This document shows, in pieces, positions 34,048 to 46,231 of a stretch of 64,000 nt of DNA. Location of the stretch: assembly GCA_022432975.1 (NCBI GenBank), contig CM039505.1:22327338-22391337 (forward strand). Direction: 5' to 3'. Within the stretch, counting starts at the first letter, position 1. Each line of letters opens with the position of its first letter. Below the pieces are notes generated by a model, which saw only the letters and a program-made list of their open reading frames with translations, was not told where the DNA came from and made no database searches. Origin of the DNA: Begonia masoniana. Taxonomy: Eukaryota > Streptophyta > Magnoliopsida > Cucurbitales > Begoniaceae. The translations under genes and the position numbers were made by a program.

Positions 34048-37000
34048 ATGGTGAGGGGACAATAGAGAGAAGATAATGTGGATAGTACCACTATTGCTCA
34101 GCTAACGGAGTTGGTTATACGCCAATCACGCCAAATCGAACAGCTTATGACCACCAGGGAAAAGCATTGGAACTCTAGCTCTAATGCAAACCATGATCAT
34201 GGTGGCGAACGCTTCCATAGACTTAGACCCCCAACATTTAATGGCCAAGTTTCGGATCCTGTTTATGCTGAGGAGTGGATTCGAAAAATGGAGGACATGT
34301 TCAAGTACGCCAAGGTCGATGAAGGAGATAGGGTCACTTATGCTGTTTTTCATTTGGAACTGAGTGCAAGGCATTGGTAGGACTCAATCCAGAGCACCAT
34401 TATTACAGGATCCATGACCTGGGAAATGTTTAAGACTGCTTTCTTTGATAAATATTTCAATAGGACTGTTCGGGCCAGCAAGAAGAAGGAGTTCATGAAC
34501 TTGTGTCAAACTGGCTCTGTGGCGGATTACATATGTAGGTTTGAGGCCTTATCATGGTTTGCTCCCCGATTGGTTGAGGATGATGAGGACAAGATCCACA
34601 AGTTCGTTCAAGGATTGAAGCCGAGTTTGTATATGAGAGTAAAAACTGCTGGAATACATGATATACCATATGGTGAAGTGATGGCTAAGGCCTTGGAACT
34701 GGAAGAAGCCGAGATAACAACATATGCACAGCGTGAACAGCCAAGGAAGTTCATTAAGGAGGCTCAGCCGCCACCACGTCAGAACAAAGGATGGCAACCG
34801 CAACAGAACAGGGGACCACAACAACAACAGCAAGGTATCAAGAGACCCTTCAATCTAAATGATGATCAAGGAAAAGGAAAACGACCATTAGCCCCTCTAT
34901 GCTCCAACTGCCAGAAGAACCACCATGGCGAGTGCAAGCTACACTCTGGCCGTTGCTACATATGTGACAAGATCGGACATGTAGTCAGAGACTGCCCCAT
35001 GCCACCAGACCCCAATCGAGCAAGAATAGCACCCAGAGTCTTCGCTATGATGGAGGACGAAGATGCTGTGCAGCATACGGTCATAACAGGTACAATTATG
35101 ATATGTGGTATTTCTGCTTAAACACTTATAGACACGGGGGCCACCCACTCATTTATAGCAACCCTGTTTGTCTGTAAGCATAAGTTAGGATACTTACCAG
35201 CTGATAGGCCATATAGTGTCATGTTACCGTCAGGGAAATCCTTACATTCTGAACAGATAGTGAAGGGTGACATTGTGTCCTTAGGAGATAAGAAGTTATA
35301 TGTAGAACTGATTGTAATTGACATGAAGGGATATGAAGTTATATTAGGAATGAATTGGTTATCCAGACACTATGCCACGATAAGTTGTAGGTCTGGATTA
35401 GTTGAGTTTCGGCCCCCAAATGGAGAACGGTATACCTTCCAAGCTATCCCAAAAATAAGTAAAATACCGATTATATCCTCACTAGAGACTCAACGGATAT
35501 TGAAAGATGGCTGTGAAAGTTACCTAGCTAGTATAATGGATATTCGGGTGAAGAATAAGATAGAATTACAAGATATTTCTATAGTCCGAGAGTTCCCTAA
35601 AGCATTCTTGGATGATTTGCCAGGATTACCACCTGATAGAGAAATAGAGTTTGTGATTGATACATATCCCGAGGCATTACCTGTATCTAAGAACCCTTAC
35701 CGTATGGCACCTGTTGAATTAAAGGAATTAAAAGTCCAACTACAGGAACTAGTAGACAAGGGATTTATACGCTCTAGTAGTTCTCCCTGGGGTGCACCTG
35801 TTTTATTCGTTAAGAAGAAAGATGGTTCTCTTAGAATGTGCATTGACTACAGAGAGCTAAACAAGTTGACAATTAAGAATAAATATCCTTTACCCCGAAT
35901 TGATGATTTGTTTGACTAGTTACAAGGAGCTAAGGTATTTTAAAAGATTGACTTATGTTCGAGTTATTACCAACTGAAAGTTAAGGAGAGGGACATACAA
36001 AAGACAGCATTCAGAACCCGATATGGACATTATGAATTTCTTGTAATGTCGTTTGGCTTGACAAATGCACCCGCAGCTTTTATGGACTTGATGAATCGAG
36101 TGTTTCGTGAGTACTTGGACAAGTTTGTAATTGTGTTTATAGATGACATCCTTATATACTCACAGACTGAAGCTGACCATGCAGAGCATCTAAGAATAGT
36201 TTTGACGACATTAAAACAGCAACAACTTTATGCCAAGTTGTCTAAGTGTGAGTTCTGGCTGGATAAGGTCAACTTTTTAGGTCATGTCATTTCTGCTGAG
36301 GGCATATCAGTAGATCCAACCAAGATTCAGGCTGTTAAAGACTGGCCACAGCCAAAGAATGTCAGTGAAGTCTGTAGTTTCCTTGGTTTGGCAGGTTATT
36401 ATAGAAAGTTCATTAAGGGATTCTCTATGATAGCTAAGTCTTTAACTAATTTAACAAAGAAGGAAACCAAGTACTCTTGGACTGAAGCTTGTGAAGAAGG
36501 CTTCCAAACACTTAAGCGGAAGTTGACGATAGCCTTGCTACTGACTCTACCAACCGAAGAAGGAAAGTTTAGTGTTTACTGTGATGCATCCAAAAGTTGG
36601 ACTTGGATGTGTTTTGATGCAAGAAGGAAAGGTCGTGGCGTATGCCTCTAGGCAGCTGAAGAGTTATGAACAGAATTACCCCACTCATGATTTAGAGTTA
36701 GCCGCAGTTGTTTTTGCACTAAAGATTTGGAGACACTATTTATATAGTCGACAGTGCGAGGTGTTTTCTGACCATAAGATCTTGAAGTACCTTTTCACCC
36801 AAAAGGAATTAAACATGAGACAAAGACGTTGGTTGGAATTTGTTAAGGATTATGACCTTGAGATTAAATACCACCCGGGCAAGGCTAATGCTGTAGCCGA
36901 TGCTTTAAGCAGGATGTCTAAGACAATGCAGCCCGCTGTATCAACCATGTCTGTACCATTATGGAAGGAAGTTCAGAAGTTCGAGTTGGAAATAGTTCCT

Positions 37001-38438
37001 GAGTTGTCAACTTTACTTGCTGATTTAACCATTCGACCAACTATTTTGGATAAGATCAAAGAGGCACAACAGAAGGATTCAAAGAAGAATAATAGTATGA
37101 TGAGTAAGTTAAAGGACGCCTCCTCTGAATTCAGTCTCTCCAATGATGGTATTTTGAAATTTAGGAATCGATGGTACATTCCTAGTGATAAGGAGTTGCG
37201 TGAGTTGATCTTGGCTGAGGCTCACTCATCTTCTTTCTCTGTACACCCTGGTAACACCAAGATGTATCGGGATTTAAGGTTACATTATTGGTGGCCAAAT
37301 ATGAAGAGGGATGTTGCCAAATATGTGGAGTCATGTCTTGTATGCCAACAAGTTAAAGCAGATCACCAACGCCCAGGAGGTACCCTTCAACCCGTACCGA
37401 TCCCCGAATGGAAATGGGAAAACATTGCCATGGATTTTGTTGTTGGATTACCTAAGACAACTAAAGGTCATGACAGCATCTGGGTTGTGATTGACAGATT
37501 GACGAAGTCAGCTCACTTCCTACCTGTAAAGAAAACATACACGATGGACCAGCTTGCTAATCTATATGTTCAGGAAATCATTAGATTGCATGGTATTCCG
37601 ATATCTATAGTCTCTGACCGTGATTCCAGGTTCACCTCAAGATTTTGGCAGAGTCTTTAGAGCACATTAGGATCAAAGTTATCTTTCAGCACTGCTTTTC
37701 ACCCACAAACAGATGGACAATCTGAGCGGACAATTCAGATACTCGAGGATATGTTGAGAGCATGTGTGCTAGACTTCCAGACATCTTGGAGTCGATATTT
37801 GCCCTTAATTGAATTCTCCTACAACAATAGTTACCAGTCCACTATTGGTATGGCACCCTACGAGGCGTTGTATGGTAGGAAATGTAAATCACCCTTACAC
37901 TGGGATGAAGTTAGTGAAGCAAAACTCCTTGGACCAGAGATTTTGCAACAGATGTCAGATAAGATTGCCATTATTAGGAGGAGAATGATGACTGTACAAA
38001 GCCGACAGAAGAGTTATGCAAACCAAAGAAGGAGAGACCTTGAGTTTGCTGTTGGAGACGAAGTTTTCTTAAAGATTTCACCCTTTAAGGGAATTTTAAG
38101 ATTTGGTAGGAAGGGAAAGCTTAATCCGCGATTTATTGGACCATTCCCCGTCTTAGCTAGGATTGGCAGTACAGCTTACAAACTGCAATTGCCTCCATCA
38201 CTGGAAAAGGTACATAATGTCTTCCATGTGTCAATGTTAAGGAAATGCATACGTGATCCAGCACATGTTGTTGAACCAACTGGAATCGATATCGAGCCGA
38301 CCCTAGAGTATGAAGAGAAACCAGTAAGGATCATGGAATCTGCGGTAAAGACTCTTATTGATGAATCATGTTATTGAAGAAGCCACTTGGGAGTGACAGC
38401 AGGACATGTTGGACAAGTATCCAGAACTCTTTACTTGA
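34048..38438 (+). pseudogene. gag-pol of element J, multiply inactivated
   Basis: The domain order matches A: gag, CCHC knuckle (CYICDKIGHVVRDC, about 34956), protease (DTGATHSFI), RT, RNase H, integrase and chromodomain. The frame is broken by a TAG five codons after the ATG (34063), a TAG near 34378 where A has Trp, a TAA before the protease near 35119, a TAG and a TAA near 35917 and 35941, and a TAG near 37658. A one-base insertion lies near 36593 and a deletion near 38355-38370 removes part of the chromodomain. Most stops fit C-to-T or G-to-A changes. The terminal TGA is at 38436-38438. Confidence 0.94.
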
Positions 38439-38466
38439 TCAATTTTCGGGGACGAAAATTTTGTTT

Positions 38467-38479
38467 AAGGAGGGGTGGA
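38467..38479 (+). other. polypurine tract of element J
   Basis: The run AAGGAGGGGTGGA directly precedes the 3' LTR at 38480 and is identical to that of A. Confidence 0.9.
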
Positions 38480-39839
38480 TGTAACACCCGACAATCTTTG
38501 CAAGGTGATTTTCTTAACGGAATTAACTGTCACCTTTATTATTAATACTTGAATTTAATTTTAATGCCAAAGTTTATCTGATTTCTAATTTTGCGGTGGC
38601 AAAATGGTAATTAGGAAGGATCTTATTAATATAAATAGAAAATGGAAACCTCAAACCTCACTTAAACCCCACTGTAGCCGACATTCTCTCTCGGCAATTT
38701 TCGTGCTTCCAGAGCTTTTCTCTGCCGGCGATTCCCTCTTTGGCGATCGATTTCTCCAGCCTCCACTCCGATAACCTACATTCAAGGTAAGCTTTAGTCA
38801 ATGTAGCTGTCGTGTAGTTGTTGGAACTCTGTTTTCAACTAGAACCCAATGTTTCAAGATTCTTCAATGGCCAGATAATAGGAACATTTTTATCGGTGTT
38901 TGGTAATGGCATTTCCGAATCGATTCTGGACATTTAATATAACCGACCCTGATTAATCGTTAGTTGAACCTAGCTATTTTGGTTTTGGATTTCAGACTGC
39001 ACACAGAGAACTAGACTAAGGGATGCGGGAATGACTTTAGTTATTAGATTCTAGGATGATTTGAGATTAAGACTATTAGGAATTTTATTTTAACTACTAC
39101 AATGTGAATGTTTTAGGTGAAGAAGTCTGAAGAAAAGGAGTTCAAGTTGCTAAAGAAACCAGGTAAGTGAATGTGTAGGATTCCCGGCCATTAGGGCCCT
39201 ACATCATAAGGATGCTAGGTAGAAACTGATACGATGATTAGAAGTTATTTAAGCTATTGTCTGTTACTTATGTAGATGTTTGTTTTAAGTTAGTAAGATG
39301 GTTTGTACTTGGATGATTCACGGATGTTTGAGAACTATGTTATGTGATGTTCTGTTAGAGTCTATGAAGTCAACTGTCTAGTATGATAAATTTCATAGTC
39401 TGATGATTTAAGAACATTCATGTCATGCATCATGATTTACTTGTCAAGCATATGAAAATGATTTATGAGCATGTTTTCCCCATGAACAAGATATGAGAAT
39501 GAATATGAAAACGTTCCCATACAACATGATTAAGTGAGGGTTGAGGGTGGGTTGGCGTATGCCACAATCCAAAGAAGGACCATGAAAACGACCCGAAAGG
39601 GAATATGTCACGACCCTAATACTATACACAATATCCCGTACATATTTTTTTTTTTATACTTTAAACTTTAAACTTAGCGTTTTAGCATAAATAAAACTTT
39701 TAATGTCGGAATCGAAATCAGAAATAAAACCGACGGAGTCTATGTTTATAAACTATTTAAAACAAAACTTAAAACAAATTTAAAATAATTAAAAACTAAA
39801 ATAAAAATAGGCAGAGGGCAAAAAGGGATTTTCATCCCT

Positions 39840-40075
39840 TTAAGCAGTGGCGATCAGTCGCCCATAAAGGGGGCGACTGATCGCCCTTCGGCCATTGCAA
39901 CAGGCGAATGGTCGCCTGTTGTAAACCGCCTGTGGCAACTGATCGCCACAGTTTATGGCGATCAGTCGCCACGCTCTCTGGATTTTTCCAGAGAGCGGCA
40001 ACTATGAGGAGCGATTGATCCCCTCTTTAGGAGATCAATCGCCACCCTCCCTGGAAATTCAATTCCAGGGAGTGT
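39840..40075. repeat. cluster of stem-loops in LTR K
   Basis: At least four strong inverted repeats lie in a row: GCGATCAGTCGCCC / GGGCGACTGATCGCCC (about 39849-39885), GCAACAGGCGA / TCGCCTGTTG (about 39896-39922), CTCTCTGGA / TCCAGAGAG (about 39974-39996) and GCGATTGAT / ATCAATCGC (about 40011-40041). They lie within 500 bp of the LTR 3' end, the position of repeat arrays in the other LTRs. Confidence 0.8.
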
Positions 40076-40549
40076 CCCCTCCCTGTTTCCTATCCTCTTC
40101 CTCTTCAACAAACACTCCACAATCCTTTAATTTCTTCACACTTCATTGCTATCAACACAACCGTCATCATAAAAGACTTAAACCCAATCGAAACCCAACA
40201 TTCATACGCTCTCGTAACCTCATACAAAACTGACTCAAATGTGTTTTAAACGAAGTACAGTTTTCTGAAAACAAACTGCGTGGATATTTTTAAAACCTAA
40301 ACAAATCCACCTGTTTTTGAAATCACCCAAACGGTTATCAAAGTAGTTTCCAAAACACTTCAAAACATCAAAACTTAAACCTATCGACTATACAGAACCA
40401 AACACCCTAAAATGTTTCTATCTGTACAATTATTCATTTCAGCCCGACAATTCCCAAAAACATCAAAACACCTAACCATGAGTCCCACGGGTCAAAATGC
40501 GCCTCGACTGCGCCAGCACACCACCGCGAGCCATCCTCCATCAACTGTG

Positions 40550-41226
40550 TCACTCCTCAGGTGGAGGGATCTTATCCTCACCTATGTTGAAGTCACCTAC
40601 ACCATACAGACACACTATGAGATAAAAAAATCTCAGTAAGACTCGTAAATGTAAATGCATGCTATGCGTCTGAGTTCGTAAACCATGCGTCATTTTCTGT
40701 ACTTTATATGCACTGTAGGTGTCACAGAGATCCTATCCCCCTAATTGGGGAGGGGGGTGCACGCTTACAACACGTACAGCCGTGCCTGAACCCCACCTCG
40801 CGTGACCTATAAATTGTAAACTGTAAACTGTAAACTGTATGAGTACAATATAGATGTGGTATTGTGACAGACCCTTTCGAGCCTACAAAATAGATCAATA
40901 GCCCATCTCCAAGCCACATCGCCATTTTCTGTAAAACGTGGTGCAGAAATTCCTTTTCTATGCATAACTGAAAAACCGTGATGCGTGAGCAGTTCAATAT
41001 GACATAAGGTAAACAATAACATATATACCATCAAGACTATAAATACATAACCTATAACCTATAAAATAACTAAAACTGTCTACCCAACCAAAGCAAATAA
41101 ACATACGCATCTCCAAAACTCCTCGAGACGACGTCGAAGTACGGTGTAGACCAATCAGTCAAGCAACTCACGAGAACTTACCTCGTGTCCAAAGCAGCTC
41201 AAGCTCCGTCCACGAGCGTTGTTCAC
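40550..41226 (-). other. exon-like blocks of a candidate spliced leader ORF in LTR K
   Basis: On the minus strand block 1 ends at 41608 (CTCTAG then GTATGA). Block 2 is 41226-41182 (45 nt). Block 3 runs from 40596 to a TGA at 40552-40550 (47 nt). The joined frame is open and ends GEDKIPPPEE-stop. Block 1 reads SPPIDTLG in the same frame, against SPPLATLG in B. Confidence 0.4.
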
Positions 41227-43406
41227 CTAAGCAATTCACAACGTTTGTCATTAAAACGAGTTTAAACTTCTAAACGTCCAAATTTAACCAAAACCTTAAC
41301 TAAGAATTTTTCTTAAAATCTTAACCTAACAAATCGAAGTATTTAAACAACGATTAACGCTCGATAGTTTAAAATTACAATTAACGAGTTTTCCTAAAAA
41401 CCCGAAAATTCTCCAATTTTAACATTTCTCACAAATCACTCTAACTTCGTCCAATAACGTTCAATACGTTCTTTATATCCTTAATCACAATAAACTTATT
41501 AATTTCGAACACTAAATTTACGTTTTTTGCAAAACCCTAAAAGAAACCCTAATCGTATAACCTCGCGAAAAACCGAAAACTAACGCACTATAACTATAGA
41601 TTCATACCTAGAGTGTCGATTGGAGGAGAAAACACGAAGAAAACGGAACGATTGGAGGACGAACGGAGGTCGGAATGTTGAGGAATGGCGACGGGCAGAG
41701 AGGAAATCTCGCGAGGAGGGCTTCTGGCGTGAAATGGCTAAGGAAGAAGGAGAAGAATGGTTTTAATTAAAAATTTACTTTACAAATTACCATTTTGCCC
41801 TTCACACTTAATTCTATTTGTTTCGTCCTTCGTTTCGTTAATTGGCTAACTATTCGTTTTCACCAAATCTCCTTATTTCGGCAATAAGTCCAACTTAATA
41901 TTTGGGATTTATTAAAACTGTCCGTTCGTAAATCGGATCTTCGTTTACTATTTTTACTAAAACGTCCTTTACATTTCGAGAAACGTAATTACTTGGAATC
42001 AAGCATTACTACTCCAAAAAATCCCGTAAATTCTTGAAAATTCTTATTAATCATTAGGATTCTAATGACGCTTCCTTTTCGTAAAACAGGGTTTGATTTG
42101 AAACATTTACAAAAATGCCATCTCATAATATAATATTAATATTCCGTACAAGCCGGGTATTACAGAATATGATCAAAATCCCTGTCAACCCCCCTTTTAC
42201 GGCACAAATCCTCCCTTAATCCATATGATGAAAACGATGAACAGAAACAAGAATGATAAATGATCAAGAACATGTTTTCTCTCAACTGTACATTCATGAA
42301 TACATGTTAGTTTGCATTCCTTACTAAGCATTGGGCTTATAGTTTAAACCTCATGATGTAGGTGACGAGTTTTCAGGTGAGGATCTCAAAGCTAATAAGG
42401 ATGTTTAAGCTGGGTTGCTAGAAGGTGCTCAGAGTGGAGATTTGTGGCTGGCAGGCGATATTGACCCGCAGTTATGCTCACATTAAGTCAGTAAGGTTTA
42501 TGAAAGACTGAAGTCTGTGTAGGATGAGATTTCTTTTATAACATTGGGATGTTGGGATTTGTCTATTTGATCTCTAAGTTCGAGGAATGATTTAAGTTTA
42601 TAGAATGATCTGCTTAATTAAGTCTTCCGCTTCACGTATCCTTAATGAGTCTGTGATTTTATTCGTTTAAAGTTTATGCCTACCAAGTTGAAATCTATGA
42701 GAGTCGGGGTGTTTTTCTGTTGGTTGAAGTTGCTTGATGATTGTCGTGTTTTACTGCTGAGTGATAAGAGTCGGATGAGTGTATCATCCGGCTGACGTCA
42801 TCGGCAGATGTCTAATGATAGAAGTTGAGCGATTGAGTCTTCCGGTTGACGTCATCGGATGATGTCGAGTGTTTACTCACCGGATGATATAAGTAAAGTA
42901 TTTAGTCATTTGTTCACCGGATGATGCCTCTGATGGATGAAGACATCATCCGGCTGACGTCATTGGTGGATGGTGAATGATTGATGATCACGGGGCGATG
43001 TAGGTGTCTTTTTTACCGGATGATATAAGTAATGTTTTGTTGTTTAGTGACCGGACGATGTAGATGTCTTCTTTACCAGGATGTATAAGTAATGTTTTGT
43101 CGTTTAGTGACCGGGCGATGTAGGTGCCTTCTTTACCGGACTGATATAAGTAATGTTTTGTCGTCTAGTGTCCGGGCGATGTTTTAATTAGACGCGTGAA
43201 ATGCCCATGTCCGCCGACAGATGTGTAATGTATTTCGTTGCTGGGCGATGCCTAATGAATCACGTGTGATGTCTTGAACTACGTTATGATTTAAAAGAAA
43301 AATATAGAAAAAAAAAAAAAAAGAGAACAAAGGAATGTAAGGATATATGGTCAATTCTAAAAGAGTCATGGTTTGGTTTCGGCCCTACTAGGGTCGTTAC
43401 AATGAT

Positions 43407-43830
43407 TATCCAAAATTATGAGAAGTTGGCATCAGTCAACAGACGTCTTATGTCCCTAGATAAGAAAAAGCTTGTGAAGGTAGAACGTGAGCTTGAAATT
43501 GGAGTACTATATTTGCAGGAGATACACGATTTGAGGTTAGCAATGACAATGAACAACATGTTGTCGACATGAATACATATGTGTGCAACTGTTACAGGTG
43601 GGAGCTTACTGGAATCTCGTGTGTCTATTCAATTCCCTGCATTCATTTCATGAGACTAGCACTGAAAAATTAATTCATCAATACTATCATCGGGGAACTT
43701 ATCTCCAGATATACTCACACTGCATTCATCCCATTAGTGGCCAACACATGTAGCCATCCGTACAAAATATGAAGCAAATTCTTTCGCCTATAAAAAAGTG
43801 TCAACCTGTTAGGCCGAAGAAGAAAAGAGT
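43407..43830 (+). pseudogene. MULE transposase, C-terminal part with SWIM zinc finger
   Basis: Continuing the frame interrupted at 31531, this part encodes YEKLASVNRRLMSLDKKKLV and then a SWIM-type finger, VCNCYRWELTGISCVYSI (CxCx..Cx(H/Y), about 43580-43635). A basic tail follows (RRKR near 43830). Stops and shifts are present. The SWIM finger is typical of Mutator-like transposases, and its position after the catalytic core is as expected. Confidence 0.8.
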
Positions 43831-43963
43831 GTGAGATGTTTATGACCCGCCAAGTTCGACAATCCATGAGGGTTTTTCTCAGCTCTCTGTGGACTCAGCT
43901 AGCTCTCTCTGTGTAACGGTGAGCTCCTCGAATCTGCCTATGAGGAACATTAGTGTATGCTCA

Positions 43964-44618
43964 TCATTTCCCACCTACTAGCCGTCTGAGTAGACAATGG
44001 CTGAACGGTGGCCTCTTCCATAGGAACATCTGTAGAGGTAGAGTCCCATGATCTCCATTAAACAACCAAGTCTCATCGACTTCAACTAGGCTCATGCAAA
44101 TCAAATGAACCCTATCAAATACATCGCCGGATCTCTGTGCTCTCATATACTCTCCCATCGGTAGCTGAACCCGAGCTCGCTCGATAATCTTCTGAATCAA
44201 CGTGTCATATGACAGATTCTTGTTGCATGGCCGACTAATTTCATGCATGTGACCTAAAATCACGAAGCCAAGGGTCGAACATCTTCTCGTTGTAAAGCTT
44301 CTCCATCACATAGAGATCCATGCAACTCACGAGATCTCTATGTCTATCCTGAGGTAGAATGATGTGGGTTATTAGATTGTAAATAACCCAAGCTCTGACA
44401 TTCAAATCCTTATATTTTGGCTTCACGAACCCTCTGATGTTTGCATTACGATTAATTTCCCTAAGGAAGTCAAGTCCCTCGGCGGATTTGAAAAAATCAC
44501 AATCTCGAGAAGCATGGTAGTATCTCTCCACCTCATTCCCTTCTCCAGCAAACCCTAACAATTCATTAACCATCTCTGGAGGTAGAACAATCTCCATACC
44601 GAGGATATACATCTTCAA
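43964..44618 (-). pseudogene. second MULE frame, convergent to the transposase (plant transposon-protein-like)
   Basis: Two overlapping minus-strand frames (44618-44241 and 44263-43964) look like one protein broken by a frameshift near 44250. The first part reads PEMVNELLGFAGEGNEVERYYHASRD and then a WVIYNLITHIILPQDRHRDL segment. This resembles the 'putative plant transposon protein' domain often found in plant repeats. That match is from memory and uncertain. Transcription would run from the right terminal repeat, which has its own TATA-like box. Confidence 0.45.
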
Positions 44619-45240
44619 AGTTCATGCCCTCCGATAGAGGTCAAGTTCACATAAAACAAGAGCACAATTCTATTGCAGCTGTCCTCTCCCTCAATCCGTA
44701 CACTCCGTGTAAAGTGATTTTGTCGAACATCTTCTTAATCTCCAATGACTCCCAACCTCTAAAGTTGATGATCTGTGAATGAATAACTAGTGGTTTGACA
44801 TATCCCACTTAAACTACTCTTAACACATCTTATTTCGAAATTCATTAGAAAAATACTAAGTTGGCAGTCGTCGCGCTTAACCTGGGGCACCTTGTGACGA
44901 CAGTGGTTAGTTTATCAGACCCCCTTGAAATTGTCCTCTTTGGGACATCGATGGGCAATTTGTCAGAGCACATTCGGTCAGGCCACCTTGTGACGGAGCT
45001 CCTTGTGACGGGGCAACCTTTATTTAATTTGAGGGAAATTTGGTGATTTTGGTTGAATTGGGGATTTTGATGATTTAGAGCTCGGACTTGTGGGATTTTT
45101 TGGATGAAATTGAAGGAAATGCTTAATGATGAAGAAATCAACACGGTAGGGGTGTGAAATGGTCGGATTTTGTGTTGGAATCGTGGTGGAACCGAGAGAA
45201 AATCAGAATTTTCAATAGTGGAGGGTGGAAGGGGGGCCGA

Positions 45241-45724
45241 TTTTTTATATACTGTTGGGAATTATTCTCAAAATTAAGGCTGAGAACCAAAGGTCACCTC
45301 CCCGCACACAAGCCCCTTGTTCTCAAAATTAGGGCTGAGAACGGGCAGTCCTCACCCCGCAATGGCTCCCCGTTCTCAAGCCCAATGTTTAAGAACGGAG
45401 GGCCCTTTCAACCTCCTTTCTCAGCTCTAAATATTTGGGGGTGAGAACGAGGAGTCACTGTCCCGAAATGGCCACCCGTTCTCAAGCACAATGTTTTAGC
45501 ACAAGGGATTGTTTTGGGGTGGTAACCCCCGTTCTCACCCCCAAATTTCCCGACCACCCTGTAAAATAAGAAGATAGGGAATGGGGGGCCAGTTGCGTGG
45601 CAGACCCCCCCGTTCCCCACCACCCTGTAAAATAGGGAGGCATGGAATGAGGGGTCGTGGCGGGGTGGGGACCCCTATTCCCGACCACCTTGTAAATTGG
45701 GGAGGCAAGAAACAGGGGGTGTTG
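45241..45724 (-). repeat. right terminal inverted repeat of the MULE with TATA box
   Basis: Read on the minus strand the arm starts at 45724 and ends at CAGTATATAAAAAA (about 45254-45241). It is about 480 bp, twice the left arm, because GTTCTCA-rich segments and the GGTGG-GGGAA motif are internally duplicated. Confidence 0.78.
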
Positions 45725-46231
45725 TTGGGTATATTAAAAATCTAAAGTTAAATCTAATTGAATTGATTGAAATCTTTTGTAAAATCCTCATTTCTAGGGT
45801 AATCAGCGAGATCAAAATTAATACAATAATTTTATACATAAATTGAAGTTTCTTTTAAAAGGCTTAGTACCCTTTCTGGAGAAGCAAACTCTCTTCCTTA
45901 TGTGCACAAAGAGAGTGCTAAAAGAATGAGAAGAGAAAAGAAGGGACACTCCATAAATTTGACTCTGAAATCATGTTGTCGACGGCCCTATCGACATGAC
46001 ACGTCAAAGGTCTTCAAAGACCTTTAGAAGACTAAAATTATTGGATAAGTTTTGAGTATGAGGATTATGTTCGGTCCACAGATGTGTTGTGCAGGCTTCT
46101 CCACCAATTGGTATAACAAATGGAGGAAGTATCAAGATTTTGCAAAGGGATCTCTAGGTAGTGCGATGACGATAGGCATAGAGCACCGTAGAGGACACCA
46201 TAATTTTGCAGGAAGGTCACACCGCCATGTA
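45725..46231. other. unassigned sequence between MULE and LTR L
   Basis: AT-rich, with no reading frame or RNA gene that I can support. It does not continue the interrupted LTR H, so the two MULE flanks do not match. The last five bases ATGTA are the target duplication of L. Confidence 0.5.

Larger units (their letters stand above)
39606..42164 (-). mobile_element. Solo LTR K (minus) inside the 3' LTR of J
   Basis: The LTR is 2559 bp, with plus-strand ends TGTCACGACC and GGTATTACA and duplication GAATA (39601-39605 and 42165-42169). It is related to the LTRs of B. No primer site, polypurine tract or coding region is attached. A dense run of inverted repeats lies at 39840-40075. Confidence 0.95.
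31532..43401 (+). mobile_element. Element J: complete-ended Tekay-type element inside the MULE
   Basis: The element is 11,870 bp with target duplication ATGAT (31527-31531 and 43402-43406). It includes the 5-bp-flanked solo LTR K inside its 3' LTR. Without K the LTRs are 2355 and 2358 bp. J belongs to the same broad family as A (similar gag-pol and LTR landmarks) but is more decayed. Confidence 0.97.
38480..43401 (+). repeat. 3' LTR of element J, split by solo LTR K
   Basis: LTR sequence occupies 38480-39605 and 42170-43401. It is colinear with 31532-33886 and joined across K by the duplication GAATA. Small substitutions against the 5' LTR are scattered throughout. Confidence 0.95.
29771..45724 (+). 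mobile_element. Mutator-like element (MULE), split by retrotransposon J
   Basis: Long terminal inverted repeats define it. The left arm begins CAACGCCCCCCC (29771) and carries CCATTTTACAAGGTGGTCG. The right arm, read in reverse, has CAACACCCCCTG and CCAATTTACAAGGTGGTCG at 45724. Both arms share CCATTGCGGGGTG and an inner CAGTATATAA. Without J the element is about 4.1 kb. A Mutator-type transposase pseudogene lies on the plus strand and a second, convergent frame on the minus strand. The outer edges are uncertain by about 20 bp, and no clear 9-11 bp target duplication was found. Confidence 0.82.

Noticed and set aside
44845..45144. 99-residue minus-strand frame upstream of the second MULE gene
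   Set aside because: It starts at GTG, is rich in simple TGTGACG repeats on the other strand, and shows no recognisable domain. It is more likely leader sequence.
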